From: Lepisosteus oculatus
Taxonomy: Eukaryota; Chordata; Actinopteri; Semionotiformes; Lepisosteidae
Length of the DNA: 64,000 nt
Assembly (NCBI RefSeq): GCF_040954835.1
Contig: NC_090709.1
Location: forward strand, 43,408,490 to 43,472,489
Reading direction: 5' to 3'
Part shown: positions 10,105 to 20,970 of the stretch, piece by piece
Layout: each line of letters opens with the position of its first letter
Numbering within the stretch: the first letter of the stretch is position 1
Made by a program: the position numbers and the translations under genes
Notes under the pieces: model-generated
The model's database searches: none
What the model was told of the DNA's origin: nothing
What the model saw: the letters and a program-made list of their open reading frames with translations, nothing else

Positions 10105-11835
10105 CATTTACATTAACAGTGCACTGAGAGAGAGGGATGAATACAGACTGACTGGACACTACAGAACATTAACACTGCAATCAGAGAAAGGGGTTAATAC
10201 AGACACACTGACTAACTGGACACTACAGAGCATTAACACTATACTGAGAGAGAGGGGTTAATACAGACACTGACTGGACACTACAGCACACTAACAATGC
10301 ACTGAGAGAGAGAGGTGGGTTAACAGACAAATTGACTGCACACTACAGTACATTAACACTACACTGAGACAGAGGGGTAAATACAGACACTGATTGGACA
10401 TAACAGTACATTAACACTGCACTGAGAGAGAAGTGTTAATAGATACATACTGACTGGACACTGCAGCATATTAGCACTGCACTGAAAGGGGTTAATACAG
10501 ACATGCTGACTGGACACTACAGTACATTAACACTACACTGAGATAGAGGCATTTATACAGACCGTACATTAACAGTGGTCGGGGGGGGGGGGGGGGGGGG
10601 GGTAAATGCAGACAGACTGACTGGACACTACAGTACATTAACATTGTACTGAGAGAGAGGTTAATACAGACACTTTCTGGACACTACAATGCATTAACAC
10701 TGCACTGAAAGAGACAGGTGTTAATACAGACACACTGACTGGACACTCCAGTATATTAACACTGCACTGAGAGAGACAGGGGTTAATACAGACACACTGA
10801 CTGGACACTCCAGTATATTAACACTGCACTGAGAGAGACAGGGGTTAATACAGACACACTGACTGGACACTCCAGTATATTAACACTGCACTGAGAGAGA
10901 GGGGTGAATAAAGACAGACTGACTGGACACTACAGTACATTAACACTGCACTGAGAGTGCGGTTAACACAGACACACTGATTGGACACTACAGAGCATTA
11001 ACACTATCCTGAGAGAGAGGGGTTAATACAGACACTGACTGGACACTACAGCACACTAACAATGCACTGAGTGAGACGTTAATACAGACTCTTTCTGGAC
11101 ACTATAGTACATTAACACGGTATTGAGAAAGAGAGGGATTAATACATACACTGACTGAACACTACAGTACATTAACACTGCTGAGAGAGCGGTTCATACA
11201 GACACTGACTGGACACTACAGGACATAAAAACTGCACTGAGAGAGAGGGGTGAATACAGAAACATTGACTGGACACTACAGCACATCAACACTGCACTAA
11301 GAGAGAGGGGTGAATACAGAAACATTGACTGGACACTACAGCACATCAACACTGCACTAAGAGAGAGGGGTGAACACAGACAGACTGACTGGACACTACC
11401 GTGCATTAACACTATACTGAAAGAGAGGGGTTAATACAGACACTGACTGTACACTACAGCACATAAACAATGCATTGAGAGAGAGAGGTGGGTTAACAAA
11501 CAAACTGCTTGCACATTACAGTACATTAACACTACACTAAGACAGAGGGGTAAATACAGACAGTGATTGGGCATAATAGTACATTAAAACTGCACTGAGA
11601 GAGAGGTGTTAATAGAGACATGCTGACTGAACACTACAGTACATTAACTCTGTACTGAGAGAGGGGTTAATACAGACACACTGACTGGACACTCCGGTAT
11701 ATTAACACTGCACTGAGAGAGAGGGGGGTTGATTCACACACACTTACTGCACAGTACAGTACATAAACAATGCACTTAGAGAGAGAGGTTAATACAGACA
11801 CACTGGATCAATATTCCAGACGAGTTAATACAGAC
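10105..11835. repeat. 62-bp minisatellite in the zinc-finger intron
   Basis: About 28 tandem units of the form ttaacactgcactgagag ... gactggacactacag. Adjacent units near 10741-10903 are almost identical at 62-bp spacing, while outer units are more diverged. A run of 22 consecutive G residues occupies 10581-10602. The array makes up half of the 3.4-kb intron. The minus-strand open frame at 11194-11412 is repeat translation. Confidence 0.85.
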
Positions 11836-12296
11836 ACAGACCGTGGAGGACGGTAATACAATTGAAATAATTTTTATATACACAATCATTGGTATACATA
11901 TAAAATCTAGACCAATACAACGTAAATACAATATTTATAAATGTTGTTTCATAATGATGTTGGGTTACAAATTGATTCAGTGGAACAATTGTTAAATGTG
12001 AACGTGGTGTTTTCAGCACCGTAACCGGACAAAACAGTTCAGTTTCCAGTAAAGAATCCCGTTGCTACATCACACAAGTCTTTCCCACTTCACTCTGCAT
12101 CTTTCCACTATATTCTCACCAGTGAGGAAAGTTTTTTGATGACAGTTTGATAGTTTGTTAGATAACGAGAATGTTTACTCTTGCGAGATGTTTTCTTTAA
12201 AATAAAGTTTGTTATTTAAAAAATCTCACCAGTGAGGAAGTTATAGACACTGGTTTTAAACACACATACTGACTTCATACAAGTCACCACACTGAC
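11836..12296. other. Donor-side part of the zinc-finger intron
   Basis: Unique AT-rich intronic DNA between the minisatellite and the exon 1 donor (GTCAGT on the minus strand, 12296-12291). No other feature is seen. Confidence 0.6.
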
Positions 12297-12684
12297 CTGA
12301 GAGCTGCAGTTCTGTGTCCATTTCTTCTTTTATTTCTGCAGAGACTTCACAGGGAAGCGTGTGTCCAACACTGTCTGTCCGTTCCTGATCTCCTCCTGCT
12401 CCCGACTCCTTCTCCCTCAGCTGCAATCTCCACTTCAGGCTCTCGTTTTCCTTCTTCAGTTGCGCCATTTCACTCCCGACACTGTCCTCCACACACTGTG
12501 TGATTTTAAACACGGCCCGTCTCACCAGGATCTGGGAGACGCTGCGGAGTTTGTCTTGAAACTCGTCCTCCGAATCACACATCCTGTTTCCAAAAACTTC
12601 TGACACTTCATACACGATCGATTTGAGCAAAACGTGCATGAAAGAGTCAAGCTGGGTTTGCAGATTTAACAAGCACTCCGCCAT
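12297..12684 (-). CDS. Poly-C2H2 zinc-finger protein, exon 1 (N-terminal domain)
   Basis: Encodes residues 1-129 of the 813-aa protein. Residues 1-65 are a predicted helical domain (MAECLLNLQTQL..., SQILVRRAVFKITQ). Residues ~72-92 form a short coiled coil (AQLKKENESLKWRLQL). The end is acidic (EIKEEMDTELQLS). This N-terminal type is common on fish C2H2 genes; it is neither KRAB nor the short FiNZ peptide, and it probably mediates dimerisation or cofactor binding. The donor lies after phase 1, and joining to 8879 makes a GGC codon and keeps one frame through to the stop. The start is the first ATG, with no competing upstream in-frame ATG seen nearby. Confidence 0.85.
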
Positions 12685-12925
12685 CCTTCTTCAGAGTCGG
12701 TCAGAAACAAAGGCTGACTTCCGGAGTTTAAACAGAACAACTTATTTTTTATTCTTCACAGATCCTGTTGTCAGGGCTGTGCTCTGTTCAAGCATAAACA
12801 CAGTCGACAAGACGTTACGTATTCAGAACCTGAAGTTATTTTAAAGAAAAACAACAACTTTCTTTAAAGAAAATTATTCAGTCGTCCACACGTGGGTGAA
12901 ATACATGCAGAGTCGCGCAGTATAA

Positions 12926-12933
12926 TGACGTCA
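12926..12933. promoter_or_regulatory. Consensus CRE palindrome upstream of the zinc-finger gene
   Basis: A perfect tgacgtca lies 242 bp upstream of the start codon of the minus-strand zinc-finger gene. It is a CREB/ATF-type site. Its use is inferred from position only. Confidence 0.35.
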
Positions 12934-12939
12934 TTTGTT

Positions 12940-13830
12940 AGCGCGGCCACAGCTTCAAAACAATAGAGAAGCGGAGCTGAGAAAGAGGAGTTTCTTCAGC
13001 CGGATATAAACTTCTCTGCACCTCCTAGCGCGACCTAGTCAAGAGGAGTGAATCACCTGCGACCTTAGCCGTTTTTTCAAGTGGATTTTGATCTCCCTAT
13101 GCAGGTTTTTGGTTAGAGAAAAACAATGCTGTCGTTTCTTGCCAACTGGCAGTATTTCTTCTGCACTGATAAGCAAGATTTCTATTTCATATTTCATAAA
13201 TTGTTTGAATTTGTCCATATTCCATAATTGTTTTTTATGTTTGATTATCAGACAAAATATGACAACCCCTCTATTGAGCATATACTTTATTTTCCTGATG
13301 TACTGTAGCAGCCCCGACACTGAGAAACGAAGAGAAAATGACTTTTATCTAGCATTTTTCATGTTCAATGCGTTTGACATATCCCAACAGCGACAGAGTT
13401 CTTTTGCGACACTGTTTCTACTTCTATCTTCTTTCTGTACGCTTTGATAAAAAAACGAGAAATCGTGCAAGGGGAAAAATGTCTTTTTTCATAGAGAAAA
13501 CGTGCACCAGGAACTGTGGTGTTGAGAAGAAATGATTTAACACGATACGTGACCTTATTTAACGGAGCAAATGCTCACCCAGCAAGGTCTGGAGAACTTG
13601 GAGAGTCTGGTGGATGTGATAATTTCACGGTATTGTGGAAGAAAACAGTCTTTCTTTGAATTCTCAATCAATCGGAATTTCAGTGCGAAATATAAACCCC
13701 TTGTCTGATTTAAATATATATTATATTATAAAACTCATAATAAATCAGAAAACACATGTTTCTCACTTTGAAATCGGGGCGGTGTATTACTAGTAGCGGC
13801 GCTGAGCACACTATGGGGGAATTCAGGTTA
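12940..13830. other. No gene; partial repeat flank at ~13100-13210
   Basis: Upstream flank of the zinc-finger gene. The segment with tatttcttctgcactgataa (about 13151-13170) is shared with 63565-63585 and, inverted, with about 44915-44935, both near tRNA sequences. It therefore looks like the flank of a dispersed tRNA-bearing repeat. Otherwise nothing is recognised. Confidence 0.4.
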
Positions 13831-13836
13831 TGTGAT

Positions 13837-13909
13837 ATACTAGAGTTTTAATAAATAACGCATCTGATTTCGGATCTTAAGATTGTAGGTTCGACTTCTA
13901 GCTGGTTCG
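13837..13909 (+). pseudogene. tRNA-Arg(TCG)-derived pseudogene
   Basis: The 3' two thirds aligns with vertebrate tRNA-Arg(TCG): catctgatttcggatc for the anticodon arm (anticodon TCG), then aagattgtaggttcgac for the variable and T arms. The D arm is badly degraded (tagagttttaataaata) and the acceptor stem no longer pairs. It is not expected to be functional. Confidence 0.6.
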
Positions 13910-14361
13910 TGTAAATTTTAATCAGGCTCTTCAGTAATAGATTATGTAATGAACCGCACCTGAAAGCGAACGTTGGGTCTGTTTCCTTTGTTTTCCAGCA
14001 TGAAATAACAAATCGTTACAAAAGGCACCAGCTAATGTCTAATAGCGGTTTTTTTTTTCAAATTACATTTTCAGGTTTAAGACACTCTTCAATAAAACAC
14101 AAGTGTCCTTAAAATCTTCAACTTTCAGGTTTGTTTTACTCTGTAATAAAGGAGATCTGAAACTGAGATCTGATGTAGCTGTCTCTAAAGACGGAGGTGA
14201 TGATTCGCAGATGTGAACCGTGCCTTTTCTCCTGTATTCAAGGGTATTCGCTGCGTGAGCTACTAAATGCGTGATCTGTATTACTCTATTTTGTTCAGAT
14301 CATCTATGTGGTGTACAGATAGAACTCAACTGCATGGTGTGAATTCCGTGTTAAGCATAAG

Positions 14362-14431
14362 CAGAACCTGAAAAACCTCGACGTAGCCTTTTGATGTGAA
14401 GTCAGACGCGCTTCCGTTGAGCCACGAGGTC
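14362..14431 (-). pseudogene. tRNA-Trp-derived pseudogene with TCA anticodon
   Basis: On the minus strand it starts gacctcgtggctcaacgg, the vertebrate tRNA-Trp 5' half with little change. It continues through gcgtctgacttcacatc, where the Trp anticodon CCA has become TCA (plus-strand 14397-14399). The 3' half decays after the variable loop. The TCA anticodon would read UGA, but the missing T arm argues strongly for a pseudogene. Confidence 0.6.
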
Positions 14432-14617
14432 ACGCCAAAGAGTTACTTTTAAGCCCCCATCAGCGTCGCGAATTTTTTTTCCTCCTGTGAGGAGCGCCGC
14501 TCTTCCAAAGAGAGTCTCTTCTTCCCAGACCACATTTTATTCTTGCTGCGCAGCTCTTGAGCAGGTGTTGTTCTCGACAACAGATCCAGGAACACTGATT
14601 GTTTTTTTTTCATTAAG

Positions 14618-14689
14618 GACCCCATGGTGCAACGGTAGCACGTCTGACTCTAAATCCGGAAGTTGAGTGTTTTAAGTACATGGGAGTCA
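14618..14689 (+). pseudogene. tRNA-Trp-derived pseudogene with CTA anticodon
   Basis: The 72-nt length and the sequence match vertebrate tRNA-Trp: gcaacggtagcacgtctgac and an almost intact acceptor stem (gacccc / ggagtc). The anticodon is CTA (14650-14652), where Trp has CCA, so it would read the amber codon UAG. The T loop has decayed (gtgttttaagtac for the usual TTCGAATC), which destroys the B box. Most likely it is an inactive pseudogene. Confidence 0.6.
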
Positions 14690-14955
14690 ACTGATACTGA
14701 ACAGGTTCTGCTGCTGAACCTGCAGCCTTCGCCATAAGGTCCAGTTCCCCAGCCTTCTGACCTTATATGTCCATCCCTTCTTGTCAAAACTCGTATTTTC
14801 ACAGGGTACCCTTCAGAAATCGCAGTATAGAATAAAAAAACTCCAATAAATCTCGGCCGCTGTTGGTGATTTTCCTTTAAAAACAAATGAATCTCCGAAA
14901 CGTTTATGGAGTGTATCACTTGCACTAAGACCGAGACGTGTTAAGCTGTACATGA

Positions 14956-15012
14956 GTCTTTGTGGCTCGGGTGTTAACCAAAAGGGTGGTGTTTTGAGCC
15001 CTCCCAGGGACG
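14956..15012 (+). pseudogene. tRNA-Asn(GTT) pseudogene with D-arm deletion
   Basis: The ends and 3' half match vertebrate tRNA-Asn: gtctttgtgg, gtgttaaccaaaagg (anticodon GTT) and agccctcccagggacg. About 16 nt covering the D arm is missing. A second D-arm-deleted Asn pseudogene lies at 63456-63516. Confidence 0.65.
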
Positions 15013-15167
15013 CTGAGCCTTTTAATGTACACACCCTCCTCACTTCATTTCTCCACGGGCGGTCTTGTACCGCAATCAAATACAGAGCCTGTACGGGGCA
15101 GTAAGCTTGCAAATATCGCTGTGTATATAATGAAGAAGCAGAGGTTAGTTTCTCATGTGCATGTTGC

Positions 15168-15222
15168 AGAGCCTTACGCAACTCATACCAACAGTTGGGG
15201 TTTGATCCCTGCACGGGCTATT
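15168..15222 (+). pseudogene. tRNA-like fragment, possibly Met(CAT)
   Basis: A T-arm-like segment (ggggtttgatccctgc) with paired ends (agcc / gggct) and a preceding aactcatacc that could be a CAT anticodon loop. The D arm is absent. The assignment to elongator tRNA-Met rests on a short match and is weak. Confidence 0.3.
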
Positions 15223-15229
15223 AGTTAAA

Positions 15230-15775
15230 AGGCCATTGTAAATGACGTGTAACAGATTTTCCAGCTGGCTTTTATGTTTCACACTAAATTGCGATCCTGA
15301 AACTAAAATAATAAGAAATATGGAACACAACCGTTGTTCCCCAAGAAGGAAAGCTGTTTTACACTGATGTCACTCCTTTTAATAAAATCCAGATTGTGAA
15401 GACAACTCTGCCTTATCAAAAGAAAATGTTACACAAAAGTTGGAAAGCACACTCTCAATCCATCTGTATATTTGATTTCCGCCATCCATTCAAGGGTGCT
15501 TGGTGCTTCGCAAACAAATCATTTCAGGGAAGAAACTTAGTTTAGTGAACTACTGTTGTATTTTCACTGATTGAATTTGATCTTTGTACTCTCTTTGAAT
15601 TCTCAGATATAATATTTCAGAATTACAGTTCAAATTTGTTGGAAAACTTCACAGGCATTATTAGGTTAGCACTGTACAATTGTATTTTAACATCTTGGTA
15701 TATTTACCTTCATTTTAATATAGAAGTAACCATAAATGTTATTTTGTACTTTTGTCGCACTTTTTAAAACATTTT
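15230..15775. other. No feature recognised
   Basis: AT-rich spacer between the tRNA pseudogenes and the hAT remnant. No supported exon or RNA gene. Confidence 0.4.
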
Positions 15776-15779
15776 AGCT

Positions 15780-16395
15780 GAGGATGCACGGCGACAATTG
15801 TATGATATTATTCCTTGATATCAATGATCAGTTGAAGGATTTGAAGAAACTATCAAAGAAACAGCAGCAATAGCAGATGATTTTGTTTTTTGAATCCATC
15901 TTTACACCTCAATAATCCATTTGTCCTTGAAAAAAAGAAAAGACAGGCATGTTTTGAGTTTTGAGAGGAATGATCCTCTTCTCGATCGAAAAGAAACGTA
16001 TAAATTTGATTGCTTCAGTAGAATTTTGGATTTTCTTTCGAAGATCTCACAAAGTATTGCCAGGATCTATATTTAGCGTTCGGGAGTGATAACACTGCTG
16101 ATATTGATGGAGTAGAAATCTATGATGTATTGACAGCTTTATTTGAAGCAAAAAGTCCTAGAACGCTGCCTATGAAGTTTTGGGATTCATACCAAGAAGT
16201 ACTCTTTGTTTTCCACCCCAAATGCTACTATTACATTACACATTATGCAAACATTACCAGTTTTAGTAGCTTCTGGGCGCGATTTTCCAAAACTGAAACT
16301 AATTACAAATTATTTAAGATGAACCATGTCCAAAAATTGTAAATCAGGATTAATGTAATATCAACTGAAATTACTACAGAAGAAAAGATTTAACT
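15780..16395 (+). pseudogene. hAT transposase pseudogene (C-terminal part)
   Basis: Translated plus-strand fragments resemble the C-terminal half of hAT transposases, including the hATC dimerisation region: ATITLHIMQTLPVLVAS, then PKLKLITNYLR and TMSKNCKSG at about 16225-16350. Stops and frameshifts interrupt every frame. No terminal inverted repeats were found nearby. It is a dead fragment. Confidence 0.55.
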
Positions 16396-16411
16396 GAAAT
16401 ATGAATATTTG

Positions 16412-16482
16412 GCCAGGGATCTATAAGGCCATCGAGAAGTACTGTCGGGAATGCCCTGAGTGTCAGAAAAGAACCTAGAGAG
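16412..16482 (+). pseudogene. Retroelement integrase zinc-finger fragment
   Basis: A short plus-strand frame reads WPGIYKAIEKYCRECPECQK, the CC half of the HHCC zinc-binding motif of Gypsy/retroviral-type integrases, followed by a stop. It is wedged between the hAT remnant and the L2 fragment with nothing else of the element present. Confidence 0.5.
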
Positions 16483-16489
16483 GAGTCTC

Positions 16490-17470
16490 TCAGGAGGGGG
16501 GGAAGGGCTGTGGAACTATATGCATCCTTAGCATTGGCGTATAATAAGTCCAGTGTTTTGTTTTCTCTGGTCGGGCACTTAACAAACTGGTGGAAAGTAG
16601 GCAGAGTGGTGGAAATAGATACGTGGTTAAAGTCCCCTGAAATAGCTATAAAAGCGCTAGGGTGCTTTGTTTTTAGCCTGGCTGTGACTGTGTTTATGAC
16701 GTCACGCGCTACCTCTGCATTTGCCGTAGGTGGAATGTAAACAACGACAAAGATGGCGCATGTAAACTCCTGCGGCAGATAGTAAGGACGCAGTCCTACG
16801 GCTACCAGTTCGATGTCTGGGTTACAGACGCGCTCCTTAACATGAGTATGTCCAGGATTACACCATCTGTTGTTGACAAGCACCGCGAGCCCCCCTCCTT
16901 TCCTCTTGCCGCTCTCGGTGTTTCTGTCCGCCTGCACCGTCTGAAAGCTGCCGATGGTAACATTCGAGTCCGGAATAAGTTCCTGCAGCCACGTCTCGGT
17001 GAAACACATGATACTGCATTCACGATACTCCCTCTGGCTCCTCACCAATGCTCCCAGTTCACCCATATTGTTCGCTAAGGACCTCACATTTCCCAGGATG
17101 ATCGAAGGAAGGTAGGGTTTAAATCTCCTTCTCTTCGCCTTTCGCCTCGGCTTCTCCTCCTCAGCTCCTCCGGCACCAATGGCTTTTCTCCAGTGAGTAG
17201 AGCCAGACGCGCTAGCGCGATCAGCTGGTCCCGCGTGTAGACAATGCCTCTGTAGCTATTGGCATTAGATAGAAAAAGAGGTACGAGTATCAGAAAAAAC
17301 AAGAAAAAGTTTCTCAGCTTCCTAGTATCCATTATGTTGTGATCGCAAATCTAGTTGCCGGCAAAGGTATGAAGAAAAAACACCAACACACTAGCATTAA
17401 CTAACTGAAAGAAACAAAAAGACACAGAGCTGCTGTAGCAGGCTGCCACTAACACGGCGGCATCTTGAAT
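16490..17470 (-). mobile_element. L2/CR1-type LINE 5' fragment with endonuclease
   Basis: The minus-strand frame 17087-16374 encodes an apurinic endonuclease: MRSLANNMGEL, CFTETWL (catalytic Glu), GGGLAVLVNNRW, VYIPP and SGDFNH. The preceding frame 17332-17084 is the N-terminal extension (RDQLIALARLALLTGEKP), shifted relative to it. The element's 5' end is probably near 17470. The reverse-transcriptase half is missing, so this is a 3'-deleted dead copy. Confidence 0.75.
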
Positions 17471-17489
17471 TTGTACCAGTCTGAGCTAG

Positions 17490-17780
17490 TATTGTCCTAC
17501 TCCCCACCTCACAACCTTCGCTCTTCTAATTCTGGTCTCCTGTCTGTCCCCCAAGCCTGTCTATGGGTGACAGGGCCTTCTGGTGTGATGCTCCAAAGCT
17601 CTGGAATTCTATTCCTAAGGATGCCAGAGAGTCACCTTCCCTGAGCACAATTAAATCAAGACTTAAACCTTCATTCAATTGCTTTGCTCTTCCACTGTAT
17701 TCCAAACCCTTATTGTAATGGTGTAATTCTGTTGTCTCCTCTCATTGTGTATTTTTTTTCTGTAGAGTGCTTTATTATTT
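17490..17780 (+). mobile_element. L2-type LINE 3' fragment
   Basis: Plus-strand translation resembles the L2 C-terminus (PPHNLRSSNSGLLSVPQ), the same region seen at 9148-9495, followed by a 3' UTR-like stretch. Frameshifted and short. Confidence 0.55.
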
Positions 17781-17852
17781 ATGTACACAGCAAGCAAATG
17801 TTCTCTTTCACAGAGCACACCATTAGCATTAAGCCTTATTAGCTACTAGCCA

Positions 17853-18440
17853 GCAGCCACAGTGGCAACCCACTGAAGCTAATCAGGTGTGAGCCTGGTC
17901 AGTACCTGGATAAAAATAATAATAATAATTATTAATAATAATTGCTTACACTCATATAGCGCTTTTCTGGACACTCCACTCAAAGTGCTTTACAGGTAGT
18001 GGGGACTCCCCTCTACCACCACCAATGTGCAGCCCCACCTGGATGATGCGACGGCAGCCATAGTGTGCCAGAACACTCGGATCGGAGACTCCTGGGAAAA
18101 ACTAAGGTTGCTGCTGGAAAAGGTGTTAGTGGGGCCAGTAGGGGGTGCTCATCTTGTGGTCTGTGTGGGTCCTAATGCCCCAGTATAGTGACGGGGACAC
18201 TGTACTGTAAAAAGGCGCCGTCCTTTGGATGAGACGTAAACCAAGGTTCTGACTCTACATGATCATTAAAAATCCCAGGGCGCTTCTTGAAAAGAGTAGG
18301 GGTGTTACCCTGGTGTCCTGGCCAAATTTCCACCTGGTCTTTACCCATCATGGCCTCCTAATAACCCCCATCTCTGAACTGGCTTCATCACACTGCTTTC
18401 CTCCCCACTGAGAGCTGGTGTGTGCTGAATGTAGGGCTGG
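17853..18440 (+). mobile_element. 5S-derived SINE interrupted by its own tail
   Basis: The 5S-like head (gaagctaatcaggtgtgagc, cctggtcagtacctgga) is broken at about 17910 by ~170 bp of inverted SINE tail (ATT repeats, gcgcttttctggacactcc). It then resumes at about 18082 with ggagactcctgggaaaaac and the SINE body. It is either a nested insertion of a related tail or a rearrangement. Confidence 0.65.
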
Positions 18441-19404
18441 GCTATGTGGCCTACAATTTAAATCATGGTATAATTTTAATTTGTAATTTTGTACAGTAAT
18501 GATATATACAGATGCAGCCATTCAAAATGCGCGGGTGATACCGCATTATTTTCCGGTACGCTGTACGCAGTCTACCGCAAGCTACCGGTAAATAACACGA
18601 GTTACCGGTAAATACCGCTAGTTACCGTAAATTCTCCTATAATACGACAAGCAAAATAATAGTATCCGGAATTTCCGCAAGGTGGAGCTAATAAAGCTCA
18701 ACCTCTCATGTTTGAGCTGTGGCCATCAGTCTTTAACGAAGATATTACTAATAGTATTAATAATGAATGACCTTGGACAAGCTGTCAGTGTAAACTCAAA
18801 GTATTGCCCTTGTCAACATTCTTTTTTTCATTGACCGTCTTTGTAAAAGTAACACCACAGCATTTCGCAATCACGCATTTGTTTCCAATCATGCAAAGTA
18901 CAGTGATTCACCATGCCTTTCACATGCTCATAAAAGAGATTGATTTAGGAACATAAACATATTACCGTATGCAAACTGTACTGTATACAGTATGTATATG
19001 TATATTTAATGTCTTAATTGTGCCCGTTTAAGTATTGAATATTCATATCTAATTTTACCACTGAAGGGAAATCTTAGTAGCTGAGCATAAAAAGAATAGG
19101 AGCATACTGCAACGTGTGTGAACGCCATAAACGATATTAATTTTGGAACATAAACATACAGTATATAGCTGGTCTTGGTACTTTAAAGAAAAAAAATACA
19201 CACCAGTATTCCATTTCTCCCTAAACATTTTAAGCTTCGAAGTCTTTAACTAACGTGATACCGGAGTCAACAAGCATACTTTTAGAATTTAGATTAAAAG
19301 GGAATATAATATGGAATCGTGTATCTAAAGAATTTAACGGTATGATTATATTCGTGTACTGCGACAGGGCTGTGTAGGGCTGTTTTGCCTCCCTATTCAT
19401 GTGA

Positions 19405-19484
19405 GTTCCCCTGTAGCCTACTGGTCTAGGTGCGTGACTAACAATGCACAGGTTGTGTGTTCAAATCCAACTGGTACTGGACTT
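19405..19484 (+). pseudogene. tRNA-like unit in the left foldback arm
   Basis: A-box-like tagcctactggtctagg and B-box-like tgttcaaatcc are spaced as in a tRNA. They are followed at once by acttttctttt, a Pol III-type T run. The unit is mirrored in the right arm at 20891-20970. Pol III promoter activity is inferred only. Confidence 0.45.
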
Positions 19485-20890
19485 TTCTTTTAACAAACAT
19501 TTCTTTGAAAAAATAGAATAGCGATATTATGGACAATCAATTGACTTTTATATTTCAAAATATCGCAACATGATCGATTCTAAGTCATTTTTGATAACAA
19601 TGAATAGTCACCTTCTTCCCTTCTGACAGCGGTTCCTGCTTCTATTGTGTGTGTGTGTGCAACAGAGTAAATTTTTATAGAGAAATGGAGGCTGGACAGT
19701 ATGCGTTACAATATAAACATTTATATTGATTTAAATCGTGTTCTGATTTAAATCACAAACGTGTGTTTAATTATGTGTTTTTTAATCATAATCAGGCTAA
19801 TGCATTTCTACATTTTCTGTATGAACCAGCTTAGAGGTTCATACAGAAAAACAGCTTGTGTTTAAATTGAGTGTAAGGTAATTTTACTTACACTCAATTC
19901 CCTTACACAAAGCAGAAGGGAAATCTTCTGCCCCTTATGCAAAACCCTTATGCAAAACCAAACCCTCCTCCCATCCCAGTTTACCCTCTTTATCATCCTC
20001 AAAATCTACCTCGGTTTTCAACTTAAAGCATTACTGCTTACTGGGTTTTTGAGGGGGAGGTGTCTTTCGCTGGAAATCTCGCCTGCCTCCACTACTCAAC
20101 CCCCCTCCCTCCCGGAGTGCTGGCTGTGACGAATTAAACCGGTCTCACAGGTATTCAAAGTAGAAAGTACAGTGTTAAGTGGTAGCTGGGCTACTCCCTC
20201 AATAGAATCGCTTTAACATGCTAATGCATTGGTTTAACAGTACGCTGGGCAAACGTTCCAAGGTCAAATTCTTCCAGCACGGGGGTACCTTTAAAGCGGA
20301 GACGACGGCACCGAAATTTTTTGGCGTGCCTTCTCTTTAAAGCTCTGGCCAAATATGAAGACAGTACGTACAGTTATAATTCAAACCGAATTAAAAACTA
20401 CACATCCCAGTTACCATGGTGGTGCTTGTGATCATTGCGTTTAACCAACGAAACAGGGCGAAAAATCAGTCACATGACTTTGGGGCAGAGTTTCGAAAGT
20501 CCCTTAAATACATTGAGCACAGCTTTCTCACCACTTAAGACTGCTTTTGATACCATCCTTACACAAAGCAGAAGGGAAATCTTAGTGCCTGAGCATAAAA
20601 AGAATAGGAGCATACTGCAACGCGTGTGAAGTCCAGAACACGATTTAAATCAATATAAATGTTTATATTGTAACACATACTGTCCAGCCTCCATTTCTCT
20701 ATAAAAATTTACTCTGTTGCACACACACACAATAGAAGCAGGAACCGCTGTCAGAAAGGAAGAAGGTGACTATTCATTGTTATCAAAAATGACTTAGAAT
20801 CGATCATGTTGCGATATTTTGAAATATAAAAGTCAATTGGTTGTCCATAATATCGCTATTCTATTTTTTTGAAGAAATGTTTGTTAAAAG

Positions 20891-20970
20891 AAAAGCCCAG
20901 CACCAGCTGGATTTGAACACACAACCTGTGCATTGTTAGTCACACACCTAGACAAGTAGGCTACAAGACA
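20891..20970 (-). pseudogene. tRNA-like unit in the right foldback arm
   Basis: Reverse-complement counterpart of 19405-19484, with intact A-box-like (tagcctacttgtctagg) and B-box-like (gtgttcaaatcc) motifs. The two units would be transcribed towards each other across the element's centre. Confidence 0.45.

Noticed and set aside
14618-14689. Functional amber-suppressor tRNA
   Set aside because: The T loop and B box are destroyed, so transcription and folding are unlikely; reported as a pseudogene with an odd anticodon.
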